64,000 bases of DNA from Pseudomonadota bacterium. Its GTDB lineage: Bacteria; Pseudomonadota; Gammaproteobacteria; Steroidobacterales; Steroidobacteraceae. The stretch's first letter is position 1, and each line of letters starts with the position of its first letter. The stretch spans positions 58,421-122,420 of the forward strand of contig JADIYJ010000017.1 in the NCBI GenBank assembly GCA_016705325.1, written 5' to 3'. Made by a program: the position numbers and the translations under genes. The notes under the pieces were generated by a model. That model was not told where the DNA came from. It was given only the letters and a program-made list of their open reading frames with translations, and did no database searches. Below, piece by piece: positions 17,396 to 26,024 of the stretch.

Positions 17396-18303
17396 CGGTG
17401 CACCCCGCCGGCTTCGGCATCCTGGGCACGCTGGAAGTACATCATCGGTACGACCAGGAACAGCAGCAGCACGATGGCCACCGCGCTCGCGACCGGCCAG
17501 TCGCGGTTGTTGAAGAACTCGGTCCACAACACCTTGCCGATCATCAGCATGCCCGGATCGCCGAGCAGCGACGGAATGACGAACTCACCGACTGCCGGAA
17601 TGAACACCAGCAGGCAGCCCGCCCGGATGCCGGGCAGCGACAGCGGCAGCGTGACTTTCAGGAAACCCTGCCACGGCTTGCAGCCCAGGTCGGCGGCGGC
17701 CTCGAGCAGGGTCAGGTCCATCTTCACGAGGTTGGCGTACAGCGGCAGGATCATGAACGGCAGGTAGGAATACACGATGCCGACGTAGACGGCGAAGTCC
17801 GTCTGCAGCATCTGGATCGGCTGCTCGATCGCGCCGATCCAGAGCAGGAAGTTGTTGAGCAGCCCGTTGTTCTTCAGGATGCCGATCCAGGCGTACACGC
17901 GCAGCAGGAACGAGGTCCAGAACGGCAGCACAATGAGCAGCATCAGGATGTTGCGCGCCGACGGATTGCTGCGGGCGATGGCATAGGCGATCGGGTAGCC
18001 GAGCAGCAGGCAGAAAAACGTCGAAACACTGGCGACCCAGATCGAGTTCAGGTATGCCTTCCAGTAGAGATCATCCTCCACCAGGAACGCGAAATTACCG
18101 AGATTGAGCTTGATCTGCATGACCTTGTCGCCGGTCCACTGCAGCAAGGGCTCGTACGGCGGCATGGCGATCTGGCTGGTCGAAAAGCTGATCTTCAGCA
18201 CGATCACGAACGGGATCAGGAAGAACAGCAGCAGCCACAGGTACGGGACGGCAGTGACGGCCGTGCGCCCCTGCAGTCCCAGTCGCTTGAGCAGCGGCTT
18301 CAC
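17392..18303 (-). CDS. spuG: Polyamine ABC transporter permease SpuG (PotH-like)
   Basis: A 303-residue membrane protein. Start is GTG 18303, which overlaps the spuF stop (GTGA); a frame extending to 19269 only reads through spuF in another phase. It has six hydrophobic segments and an EAA motif in LLEAAADLGCKPWQGFLKVTLP (shortened here to its core EAAADLG). The periplasmic loop after the first segment is long, as in PotH. It forms the membrane channel with SpuH. Confidence 0.92.
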   Translation of the reverse strand: MKPLLKRLGLQGRTAVTAVPYLWLLLFFLIPFVIVLKISFSTSQIAMPPYEPLLQWTGDKVMQIKLNLGNFAFLVEDDLYWKAYLNSIWVASVSTFFCLLLGYPIAYAIARSNPSARNILMLLIVLPFWTSFLLRVYAWIGILKNNGLLNNFLLWIGAIEQPIQMLQTDFAVYVGIVYSYLPFMILPLYANLVKMDLTLLEAAADLGCKPWQGFLKVTLPLSLPGIRAGCLLVFIPAVGEFVIPSLLGDPGMLMIGKVLWTEFFNNRDWPVASAVAIVLLLFLVVPMMYFQRAQDAEAGGVHR

Positions 18304-19445
18304 TTCGTCACCACCACCGGACTCTCCGGGTACCACTGCAGGTACACGCGCTCCTCCCAGGTGATGCGGTCCTCGGCATGGCGGTAGATATTCGGCTGCG
18401 TGACGCGCACGACCTTGCCGGAATCGAGCCGCAGCAGGTAGATGGACATGTCGCCCATGTACGCGATGTCCCGCACGACCGCCGAAGCCCAATTGTCGGC
18501 GACGTCCGGCTTGTCGCGACTGATCGTGATCTTTTCGGGCCGGATCGCCGCCCAGACCGTTGCGCCGGGCGCGGAACTCACGCCGTGGTTCACATAGATC
18601 GGCGCTTCGAGATCGTCGCAGCCGATGCGCACGTACGACGGCTCGTCTTCGACCAGCCGGCCCTCGAACATGTTGACCGAGCCGATGAACTCCGACACGA
18701 ATCGCGAGTTCGGGTACTCGTAGATCTCGCTCGGCGTTCCCACCTGCACGATCTCGCCGTGGTTCATCAGGCCGATGCGCGTCGACAGCGTCATCGCCTC
18801 TTCCTGATCGTGCGTGACGACCACGAAGGTGACGCCGAGCGTCTCCTGGATGTTGATCAGCTCGAACTGCGTGTGCTCGCGCAGCTTCTTGTCGAGTGCC
18901 GCGAGCGGCTCGTCGAGCAGCAGCAGCTTCGGCTTCTTGACGAGCGAGCGCGCGAGCGCAACGCGCTGGCGCTGACCGCCCGACAACTGGTGTGGTTTGC
19001 GCTTCGCAAACTGGCCGAGTTTCACCAGGTTCAGCATGTCGTTGACGCGACTCCCGATCTCGTCCTTCGACAGTCTCTCCTGCTTCAGGCCGAACGCCAC
19101 GTTCTGCTCGACCGTCATGTGCGGGAAGATCGCGTACGACTGGAACATCATGTTCACCGGTCGCTCGTACGGCGGGATCGACGTCATGTCCACGCCGTCG
19201 ATGAAGATCCTGCCGGACGTGGACCGCTCGAAGCCTGCGAGCATGCGCAGCAGCGTCGTCTTGCCGCACCCCGACGCGCCCAGCAGGCAGAAGATCTCCT
19301 TCTTGTAGATGCTGAGCGAGACGTCATCCACGGCGATGAAGTCGCCGAACTTCTTGGTGACTTTCTCGATCCGCACGTAAGGCTTGGCGTGCGGGTCCGT
19401 CCAGGGCTCGAATTTCTGCTGGGTCGCTCGCGGTGAAGTGGCCAT
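18300..19445 (-). CDS. spuF: Polyamine ABC transporter ATPase SpuF (PotG-like)
   Basis: A 381-residue protein. Walker A is GASGCGKTT (residues 56-64), signature LSGGQRQRVALARSL near 157, Walker B LLLLDEPLAALD near 178, and the switch histidine in VVTHDQEEA. A C-terminal TOBE region follows, as in PotA/PotG. It drives uptake through SpuGH. It lies 83 bases after the binding-protein gene spuE. Confidence 0.95.
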   Translation of the reverse strand: MATSPRATQQKFEPWTDPHAKPYVRIEKVTKKFGDFIAVDDVSLSIYKKEIFCLLGASGCGKTTLLRMLAGFERSTSGRIFIDGVDMTSIPPYERPVNMMFQSYAIFPHMTVEQNVAFGLKQERLSKDEIGSRVNDMLNLVKLGQFAKRKPHQLSGGQRQRVALARSLVKKPKLLLLDEPLAALDKKLREHTQFELINIQETLGVTFVVVTHDQEEAMTLSTRIGLMNHGEIVQVGTPSEIYEYPNSRFVSEFIGSVNMFEGRLVEDEPSYVRIGCDDLEAPIYVNHGVSSAPGATVWAAIRPEKITISRDKPDVADNWASAVVRDIAYMGDMSIYLLRLDSGKVVRVTQPNIYRHAEDRITWEERVYLQWYPESPVVVTK

Positions 19446-19528
19446 GATGTCCCTGCGCTGCTTGTTGTGGGCGGCGCGCCGTTCGACGCGGCGCTGTCGG
19501 TTTCGATTCTGCCGGGGCGCCGGGGTGG

Positions 19529-20677
19529 TCAGCGCCCCGTCACGAAGCGCGTCCAGCTGCGATTGAGCGCACGCGTGAACTCGGCGGATTTCGCCAGGCT
19601 CGGCTGCAGTCGCGCCGCGACTTCAGGCGTCGGGTAGATGTTGGTGTCGTTGCGCAGGTCTGCATTGACCAGCGGCGTCGCGGCTTTGTTGGCGTTGGCG
19701 AAGTTCACGAAGTCGGAGTTCTTCGCCGCGACTTCGGGCTGCAGCAGGTACTCGATGAACTTGTGCGCCGCGTCCTTGTGCGCCGCATCGGCCGGAATCG
19801 CCAGCGTGTCGAACCACATCAGCGCTCCTTGCTGCGGGATCGAATAGCCGATGTCGAGCGGCTTGCCGGCTTCCTCGGCACGATCCCTGGCCTGCAGCAC
19901 GTCGCCGCTGTACCCCACGACGATGCAGAGTTCGCCGTTCGCGAGCTGGTCGATGTACTGCGAACTGTGGATGGTGCGGAGGTACGGGCGGATCTTCATC
20001 AGCGCATCCTCGGCCGCCTTGAGGTCGGCCTCGGATTCGCTGTTCGGATCCTTGCCGAGGAACAGCAGCGCCGTGCCGACCATGTCGGTCGGGTCGTCGA
20101 GCATCGACACGCCGCAATCCTTGAATTTCGCCAGCACGGCCGGATTGAAGATCAGCTGCCAGCTGTCGACCGGCGCGTCCGGCATGATTGCCTTGACCTT
20201 GGCGCGATCGTAGCCGATGCCGGTGGTGCCCCACATGTAGACGACGGAATGTTCATTGCCTGGATCGTGGCGCGCCGCGCGCGCGACCAGGTCGGGGTCG
20301 AGGTTGGCGAGACCGGGCAGCTTCGCCTTGTCGAGGGGCGCGAACACGCCCGCCTGCACCTGGCGCTGGAGGAAATACGCGCTCGGCACGACGATGTCGT
20401 AGCCGGAGTTTCCCGTCAGGAGCTTGGTCTCGAGCACCTCGTTCGAGTCGAAGACGTCGTAACGGACCTTGATGCCGGTTGCCTGCTCGAAGTCCTTGAT
20501 GACTTCCGGGTCGATGTAGTCCGACCAGTTGAAGACATTGACCACCTGCTCCGCGCCTGCCGGCGCGGCGCCAGGCGCAGCCGAATCGTCGCCAGTGGCC
20601 TGCCTGGACTTGCCGCAGGCGGACAGGAGCACGGACAGTGCGGCAATGGCAGCAGCGTGTTTCAGCAGGCTCGTCAT
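19529..20677 (-). CDS. spuE: Polyamine-binding protein SpuE (PotF-like), predicted lipoprotein
   Basis: A 382-residue solute-binding protein. The ATG is preceded by GGGAGA. Its signal ends in a lipobox (L-L-S-A-C21), so it is probably membrane-anchored, unlike soluble PotF. After a Pro/Ala linker come VFNWSDYIDPEVIKDFE and FDSNEVLETKLL, standard for PotD/PotF proteins, and WGTTGIGYDRAKV. In Pseudomonas SpuE favours spermidine and SpuD putrescine; which is which here is set by gene order only. An intrinsic terminator lies just upstream, behind spuD. Confidence 0.88.
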   Translation of the reverse strand: MTSLLKHAAAIAALSVLLSACGKSRQATGDDSAAPGAAPAGAEQVVNVFNWSDYIDPEVIKDFEQATGIKVRYDVFDSNEVLETKLLTGNSGYDIVVPSAYFLQRQVQAGVFAPLDKAKLPGLANLDPDLVARAARHDPGNEHSVVYMWGTTGIGYDRAKVKAIMPDAPVDSWQLIFNPAVLAKFKDCGVSMLDDPTDMVGTALLFLGKDPNSESEADLKAAEDALMKIRPYLRTIHSSQYIDQLANGELCIVVGYSGDVLQARDRAEEAGKPLDIGYSIPQQGALMWFDTLAIPADAAHKDAAHKFIEYLLQPEVAAKNSDFVNFANANKAATPLVNADLRNDTNIYPTPEVAARLQPSLAKSAEFTRALNRSWTRFVTGR

Positions 20678-20778
20678 GAGGTCTCCCTGGGTCGTCGCCC
20701 ACCGCCGCCCTCCCCGCGCGGCCGGCGTTCTGCCGCTTATAGCTCAGGCACCCGGCAAAGTCAGCCTCGCGCTGACAT

Positions 20779-20815
20779 CAAAACGGGGCGGCCGGACCGG
20801 TATCCGACCGCCCCG
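20779..20815 (-). terminator. Intrinsic terminator between spuD and spuE
   Basis: On the minus strand, 24 bases after the spuD stop, CGGGGCGGTCGG (20804-20815) pairs with CCGGCCGCCCCG (20784-20795) over an eight-base loop, and TTTTG follows. This is a good Rho-independent terminator. It implies that spuD is made in excess over the downstream transport genes, or that spuE-H have their own promoter. Confidence 0.8.
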
Positions 20816-20838
20816 CGGGTGGCATTTGCCGGGGGCGC

Positions 20839-21999
20839 TTACTCACCCGTGGTGAACCGCGTCCAGGTGCGGTTCAGCAGGCGGGTGAATTCAGGCGTTT
20901 CGGCAAGGTCGGGGAACAGCTTGGCCTTCACTTCGGCCGGCGGGTAGATGCCCGGGTCGTTCCTGACGGTCTCTGAAATGAGCGGAAACGACGCGATATT
21001 GCCGTTCGCGTAGTTGATGAAGTCCGAGTTCTTGGCCGCCACCTCCGGACGCATCATGAAGTTGATGAACGCGTGCGCGTTGTCCGGGCGCTTGGCGTCG
21101 GCAGGGATCGCGTACATGTCGAACCAGATGATCGTGCCTTCCTTCGGCACGCTGTACTTGATCACGTTGCCCTGTCCGGCCTCGGCGGCGCGGTCACGCG
21201 CCTGCAGGACGTCACCGCTCCAGCCCACGGCGAGGCACAACTCGCCGTTCGCGAGCGCGTCGATGTAGTTGGAGCTGTGGATCATGCGGATGTAGGGACG
21301 AATCTTGAGCAGCAGGTCTTCGGCCGCCTTGAGGTCGGCCTCGTTCTGGCTGTTAGGGTCCTTGCCGAGATAGGCCAGCGCGATGCCGACCATCTCGCTC
21401 GGCGCGTCGAGCACTGAGATGCCGCAGTCCTTGAACTTGGCCGCCCACTTCGGATCGAGCACGATCTGCCAGCTGTCGACCGGCGCATTCGGGTCGATCG
21501 CCTTGATCTTGCCCTCGTTGTAGCCGATGCCGTCGGTGCCCCACATGTGGTTGACCGCATGCTCGTTGCCCGGGTCGTGCAGGGCGACGCGTTGCAGGAC
21601 TTCCGGGTCGAGGTTGCCCCAGTTCGTGAGCTTGCTGCGGTCGAGCTTGCGGAACACGCCCGCCTTGATCTGACGCTCCATGAAGGAGGCCGACGGCACG
21701 ACGACGTCATAGCCCGTATTGCCCGCCAGCAGCTTGGTCTCCAGCACCTCATTCGAGTCGAAGACGTCGTAGTTGACCTTGATGCCGGTCTCTTTGGTGA
21801 ACGCCTCGAGCATCGCCGGGTCGATGTAGTCCGACCAGTTGTAGACGTTGACGACCTTTTCCTCGGTCGACACCGGTGCGGCAGCAGCGGGGGTAGCGGC
21901 GGTCTCGGCGGCCGGAGGAGCTGCCTCCTTCTTGCCGCAGCCCACGAGGGCGGTGACGACCACCAGGCTCAGTAACCCGGCACGGATGTTGATGCTCAT
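20839..21999 (-). CDS. spuD: Polyamine-binding protein SpuD (PotF-like), predicted lipoprotein
   Basis: A 386-residue protein from ATG 21999. A much longer open frame runs upstream to 22458 but crosses spuC. It has a lipobox A-L-V-G-C21 and an Ala/Pro linker, then VYNWSDYIDPAMLEAF, FDSNEVLETKLLAG and HMWGTDGIGYNEG. It is a close paralogue of the next gene: the two share most motifs from the Y/F-N-W-S-D-Y-I-D-P run onward, so a tandem duplication is likely. A terminator follows at 20779-20815. Confidence 0.88.
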   Translation of the reverse strand: MSINIRAGLLSLVVVTALVGCGKKEAAPPAAETAATPAAAAPVSTEEKVVNVYNWSDYIDPAMLEAFTKETGIKVNYDVFDSNEVLETKLLAGNTGYDVVVPSASFMERQIKAGVFRKLDRSKLTNWGNLDPEVLQRVALHDPGNEHAVNHMWGTDGIGYNEGKIKAIDPNAPVDSWQIVLDPKWAAKFKDCGISVLDAPSEMVGIALAYLGKDPNSQNEADLKAAEDLLLKIRPYIRMIHSSNYIDALANGELCLAVGWSGDVLQARDRAAEAGQGNVIKYSVPKEGTIIWFDMYAIPADAKRPDNAHAFINFMMRPEVAAKNSDFINYANGNIASFPLISETVRNDPGIYPPAEVKAKLFPDLAETPEFTRLLNRTWTRFTTGE

Positions 22000-22157
22000 C
22001 TTGGAGATACCCCTGTACTTGTTTCGAAGCGCACCGGACGGCGCGAGTGTTGCTGTATAGCGAAGATTTTTTTCCATGGCTAGGGGCAATGCACTGCACC
22101 GCACGTCGGTGCAGCACGACAGACGCGCTGTCCCGACGCCGGCCGCGACCGCTGCGC

Positions 22158-23552
22158 CTACAGGCGGCCCTCCGCGCGGCAGCGGGCATACGTCAGGTCG
22201 AGGCAGCGCCACGCCTTCTCCGCCAGTTCGTCGATCTGTTCGCGGCTGATCACCAGCGGTGGCGAAATGATCATCGTGTCGCGGACCGCACGCATGATCA
22301 GGCCGTTCTCGAAGCAGAAGTCGCGGCAGATCGTGCCGACCTGGCCGCGGTTGTCGAAAAACGTCCGTGCGCCCTTGTCCTTGACCAGCTCTAAAGCGCC
22401 GATAAGGCCGACCGACCGTGCCTCGCCCACCAGCGGGTGCTCGGAAATGTCGCGCCACTTCCTCGCCAGGTAGGGGCCGGTTTCGTCGCGCGTGCGCGGC
22501 ACCAGGTTCTCCTGCTGGATCAGCGTCAGGTTGACGCTGGCGACGGCGCAGGCCGCCGGATGGCCCGAGTAGGTGAAACCGTGGGCAAATTCGCCGCCCT
22601 GGTCGATGATCACGTCCGCCACCCGGTCCGCGACCATGACGCCGCCGATCGGCAGGTAGCCGGACGACAGGCCCTTGGCGATCGTCATGAGGTCGGGCTT
22701 GATCCCGAAGTGGTTCGAGCCGAACCAGTGACCCGTACGGCCAAAGCCGCAGATGACCTCGTCCGCGACCAGCAGGATGCCGTAACGGTCACAGATCGTC
22801 TGGATTTCGGGCCAGTAGGTATCCGGCGGGATGATTACGCCACCAGCCCCCTGGATCGGCTCGCCGATAAAGGCCGCGACCCTCTGCGGGCCAAGCTCGA
22901 GGATCTTCTGCTCGAGCGTGTGCGCGACCTTCACGCCGAATTCGGCCGGGCTCAGCCTGCCGCCCTCGCCGTACCAGTACGGCTGCGGGATGTGAACGAT
23001 GTCCGGGATCGGCAACCCGCCCTGCTCGTGCATGAACCCCATGCCGCCGAGGCTCGCCCCGGCCATGGTGCTGCCGTGGTACGCGTTCTGCCGGCTGATG
23101 ATGACCTTGCGTTCCGGCTGCCCGAGCAGGTCCCAGTACCGGCGCACGAGGCGCACGACCGTATCGTTGCCTTCCGAACCCGAACCGGTGAAGAACACGC
23201 GGTTGAACTGCGGCGGCGTCAGGTCGACCAGCTGCTTCGCCAGTTCGATGGCCGGCGGGTGGGCCGTCTGGAAGAAGCTGTTGTAGTACGGCAGCTCGAG
23301 CAGCTGGCGGTATGCGGCCTCGGCGAGTTCCTTGCGGCCGTACCCCAGGTTGACGCACCAGAGGCCCGCCATGCCGTCGAGCATGCGGTTGCCCTCGGAG
23401 TCGTACAGGTACACGCCCTCGGCCTTAACGATGACCCGCGAACCCTTCGCGTGCAGGTTCTTGTAGTCCGTGAACGGATGCAGGTAGTGCTGGCGATCCA
23501 GCTCCTGCCATTGGGCCGTGGTGCGGTCGGCGATGTAGGGAGTCGACTTCAT
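22158..23552 (-). CDS. spuC: Putrescine--pyruvate aminotransferase SpuC (class III)
   Basis: A 464-residue PLP enzyme. The ATG at 23552 is preferred to a TTG three codons earlier; no clear ribosome site precedes either. Motifs include the opening LHPFTDYKNLHAKGSRVI, FFTGSGSEGNDTVVRL, SRQNAYHGST, LLVADEVICGFGRTG and the PLP lysine in TIAKGLSSGYLPIGG. The family moves an amino group from putrescine (also cadaverine or spermidine) to pyruvate, giving 4-aminobutanal. This is the transaminase branch next to the gamma-glutamyl branch in the same operon. Confidence 0.9.
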   Translation of the reverse strand: MKSTPYIADRTTAQWQELDRQHYLHPFTDYKNLHAKGSRVIVKAEGVYLYDSEGNRMLDGMAGLWCVNLGYGRKELAEAAYRQLLELPYYNSFFQTAHPPAIELAKQLVDLTPPQFNRVFFTGSGSEGNDTVVRLVRRYWDLLGQPERKVIISRQNAYHGSTMAGASLGGMGFMHEQGGLPIPDIVHIPQPYWYGEGGRLSPAEFGVKVAHTLEQKILELGPQRVAAFIGEPIQGAGGVIIPPDTYWPEIQTICDRYGILLVADEVICGFGRTGHWFGSNHFGIKPDLMTIAKGLSSGYLPIGGVMVADRVADVIIDQGGEFAHGFTYSGHPAACAVASVNLTLIQQENLVPRTRDETGPYLARKWRDISEHPLVGEARSVGLIGALELVKDKGARTFFDNRGQVGTICRDFCFENGLIMRAVRDTMIISPPLVISREQIDELAEKAWRCLDLTYARCRAEGRL

Positions 23553-23595
23553 GGAGGGCAATGTCCGTATTCGAGGGGCTTGGCAGGCTGAAAGC

Positions 23596-23684
23596 AGTGA
23601 ATAGTGAATAGTGATTGGTGATTAGTCGGAACGAACGCGACGCGCTTCCGGCCACTATTCACTATTCACTAATCACTAATCACT
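23596..23684. repeat. Inverted heptamer element 1 (spuB-spuC junction)
   Basis: The left tract 23596-23626 is built of AGTGAAT/AGTGATT/GGTGATT units. The right tract 23653-23684 is the same in reverse complement (TATTCAC/TAATCAC). A 26-base GC-rich centre separates them. The two tracts can pair in a long imperfect stem. It sits inside the spu operon between spuB (end 23688) and spuC (start 23552). Confidence 0.85.
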
Positions 23685-23687
23685 TCC

Positions 23688-25025
23688 TTACACGTTCAGC
23701 AAGAGGTGCTCTCGCTCCCAGCTGCTGATGACCTGCAGGAACGTATCCTGCTCGCTTTCCTTCACCGCCGTGTAGGCCAGCACGAAGCGTTCGCCGAGCG
23801 TGTCGATCAGCGTCCGGCAGTCGCGCAGCAGGCGCACGGATTCCTCGAGGCTGCGCGGCAGGTTGAACGGCAGGTCGTATGCGCTGCCGGAGACGGGTTC
23901 CGACGGCTTCAGGCCTTCGAGCATGCCGAGGTAGCCGCAGGCCAGCGACGCCGCGAGTGCCAGGTACGGATTCGCATCGGCCCCGGCGAGGCGGTTTTCG
24001 ACTCGACGGTTGTCCGGGTTCGAGATCGGCACGCGCAGGCCGGCCGTGCGGTTGTCGTAACCCCACTGCGTGTTGATGGGCGCGAGGTGGCGCAGGATGA
24101 TGCGACGGAACGAATTCACGTTCGGCGCAAACAGCGCCATCGCCTGCGGCAGGTACTTCTGCAGGCCCGCGATGTGCGAGAAGAACAGCGGACTCGGATT
24201 GCCGTCCTTGTCGCTGAACACGTTCTTGCCGGTCTTCGCGTCGACGATGCTCTGGTGGATGTGCATCGCGCTGCCCGGCTCGCGCGCCATCGGCTTCGCC
24301 ATGAACGTCGCATACATCTTGTGGCGGAACGCCGCTTCACGCGCCGTGCGCTTGAACATGAAAACCTGGTCCGCCAGCGACATCGCGTCGCCATGGATCA
24401 GGTTGATTTCCATCTGCGCGGCGCCGTCTTCGTGGATCAGCGTGTCGATCTCGATCTCCTGCGCTTCGCAGAACGCATAGATGTCGTCGAACAGCGGATC
24501 GAATTCGTTGACCGCGGCGATGCTGTACGACTGCCGGCCGATTTCCGGCCGGCCCGAGCGGCCCACCGGCGGCTTGAGCGGATAGTCGGCGTCGATGTTC
24601 GGCTCCACCAGGTAGAACTCCAGTTCCGGCGCGACGATCGGCTTCCAGCCTTTCTGCGCGTAGAGATCGAGGACGTGGCGCAGCACGTAGCGCGGCGCCA
24701 TCGTCACCGGACGGCCGTCGGAGTAAAAGCTGTCGTGGATGACCTGAGCGGTCGGCTCGGCGGCCCACGGCACGACTCGCGTCGTCTTCGGGTCAGCCTT
24801 CAGCACGATGTCGATCTCCGACGGGCTGATGGCACGGTCGTCGTCCGGGTAATCGCCGGTGACGGTCTGCAGGAAGATGCTCTCGGGCATGCGCATGCCC
24901 TCGTCTTCCGCGAACTTCATCGCCGGCATCACCTTGCCGCGTGCGATGCCTGCCATGTCGGGGACCACGGCCTCGACTTCCGAGATGCCGTGTTCCTTGA
25001 AAAACTGCTGGATCGGGGTGCTCAT
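23688..25025 (-). CDS. spuB: Gamma-glutamylputrescine synthetase SpuB/PuuA (glutamine synthetase fold)
   Basis: A 445-residue protein from ATG 25025. It has glutamine-synthetase family motifs: VAPELEFYLVE, EDGAAQMEINL, AMHIHQSI and NRRVENRLAGADANPYL. PuuA/SpuB ligate glutamate to putrescine with ATP, the first step of the gamma-glutamyl route in the cytoplasm. The gene lies six bases after spuA. A second, more distant paralogue (spuI) starts at 26025 on the other strand. Its stop is almost in contact with a heptamer element. Confidence 0.9.
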   Translation of the reverse strand: MSTPIQQFFKEHGISEVEAVVPDMAGIARGKVMPAMKFAEDEGMRMPESIFLQTVTGDYPDDDRAISPSEIDIVLKADPKTTRVVPWAAEPTAQVIHDSFYSDGRPVTMAPRYVLRHVLDLYAQKGWKPIVAPELEFYLVEPNIDADYPLKPPVGRSGRPEIGRQSYSIAAVNEFDPLFDDIYAFCEAQEIEIDTLIHEDGAAQMEINLIHGDAMSLADQVFMFKRTAREAAFRHKMYATFMAKPMAREPGSAMHIHQSIVDAKTGKNVFSDKDGNPSPLFFSHIAGLQKYLPQAMALFAPNVNSFRRIILRHLAPINTQWGYDNRTAGLRVPISNPDNRRVENRLAGADANPYLALAASLACGYLGMLEGLKPSEPVSGSAYDLPFNLPRSLEESVRLLRDCRTLIDTLGERFVLAYTAVKESEQDTFLQVISSWEREHLLLNV

Positions 25026-25030
25026 GAAAA

Positions 25031-25786
25031 CTACTTCCGTGCGTTGATGCGTGCGCGCGCCGCGTCGCCGAAGGCGGCGAACATCGCGTGCGAAAAGGGA
25101 TTCTTCAGGACCTGCCATTCCGGATGCCATTGCACCGCGAGCGCGAAGCCCGGTGCGTTGCCGACGCGGAAAGCTTCGATCAGCCCGTCCGGTGCACGGG
25201 CTTCGATTTCGAGATTGCGGCCGAGCGTCTGCACGCCTTGCGAATGGAGCGAATTGACGACGACTCGGTCCGCGCCCGCCAGGCCGTGCAGATAACCGCC
25301 GCGCACGAGTTCGATCTCGTGTGCAGGGGCGTACTGGACATCCAGCGGCTGTTCCTTGTCCTCGCGGTGATCGCGCATGCCAGGTACGTCCTGCACTTTC
25401 TGCCAGAGCGTGCCGCCGAAGGCGATGTTCATTTCCTGGAAGCCGCGGCAGACGGCGAAGAGCGGAAGGCCCGCCGCGATGGCGCGCGGGATCAGCGGCA
25501 GGGTCGTTTCGTCGCGATGCGGGTCGTGCAGCGTGTCCGGATCGCCGGCCGGCCCGGAATACCGGTGCGGCTCGACGTTGGACGGACTGCCCGTCAGCAG
25601 AATGCCGTCCAGCTCGGACAGCAGGTCGTCGAGGTCGCGCTCGCCCAGCGAGGGGACCAGGATCGGGATCGCGTCGGCCGCGTCGGCCACGGCAGCGATG
25701 TACTTTTCCCCGACGCAATGGAAGGGGTGCGGGCCCAGGATCCGGCGATCCGCGGGAATGCCGATCAATGGTTTGTGGCGAGCCAC
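25031..25786 (-). CDS. spuA: Gamma-glutamyl-GABA hydrolase SpuA/PuuD (class I amidotransferase-like)
   Basis: I place the start at GTG 25786: AGGA lies eight bases before it and the product is 251 residues, close to the usual 254. A frame back to 25891 (286 residues) has no support. Catalytic cysteine is in FAVCRGFQEMN (C113) and the His-Glu pair in VQWHPEWQV. It releases GABA from gamma-glutamyl-GABA, the last step of the pathway. First gene of the spuABCDEFGH run, divergent from spuI. Confidence 0.9.
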   Translation of the reverse strand: MARHKPLIGIPADRRILGPHPFHCVGEKYIAAVADAADAIPILVPSLGERDLDDLLSELDGILLTGSPSNVEPHRYSGPAGDPDTLHDPHRDETTLPLIPRAIAAGLPLFAVCRGFQEMNIAFGGTLWQKVQDVPGMRDHREDKEQPLDVQYAPAHEIELVRGGYLHGLAGADRVVVNSLHSQGVQTLGRNLEIEARAPDGLIEAFRVGNAPGFALAVQWHPEWQVLKNPFSHAMFAAFGDAARARINARK

Positions 25787-26024
25787 GTTTAAAATCCTAG
25801 ACGGCTCTTGCGGGGCCATCATTCGGGGACGGTCCGGATTAAACCACAGCCACCCCCCTGCCGTCGCCGCGCACCGCAAAAAAACGGCCAAAAATCAGGC
25901 CAGACATGGACTTGGGTCGATTACTGGCGGCGACTGCACGGCTTGCCGGCCAGCGCGACTAGCGGCTATTCTCCTTGCTCCCGGACGGCCCGGCCGTCGC
26001 TAAATCCTAAACAACGGGTGCTTC
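25787..26024. promoter_or_regulatory. Divergent spuA/spuI promoter region
   Basis: The 238 bases between two divergent polyamine genes must hold promoters for both. A direct repeat is seen at its two ends: AAATCCTAGAC (25792-25802) next to the spuA start and AAATCCTAAAC (26002-26012) next to the spuI start, ten of eleven bases alike. It could be an operator pair. I find no convincing -35/-10 set. Confidence 0.45.

Noticed and set aside
20839..22458. A 539-residue version of SpuD
   Set aside because: The extra N-terminus is the antisense-phase reading of spuC; the ATG at 21999 starts a proper lipoprotein signal.
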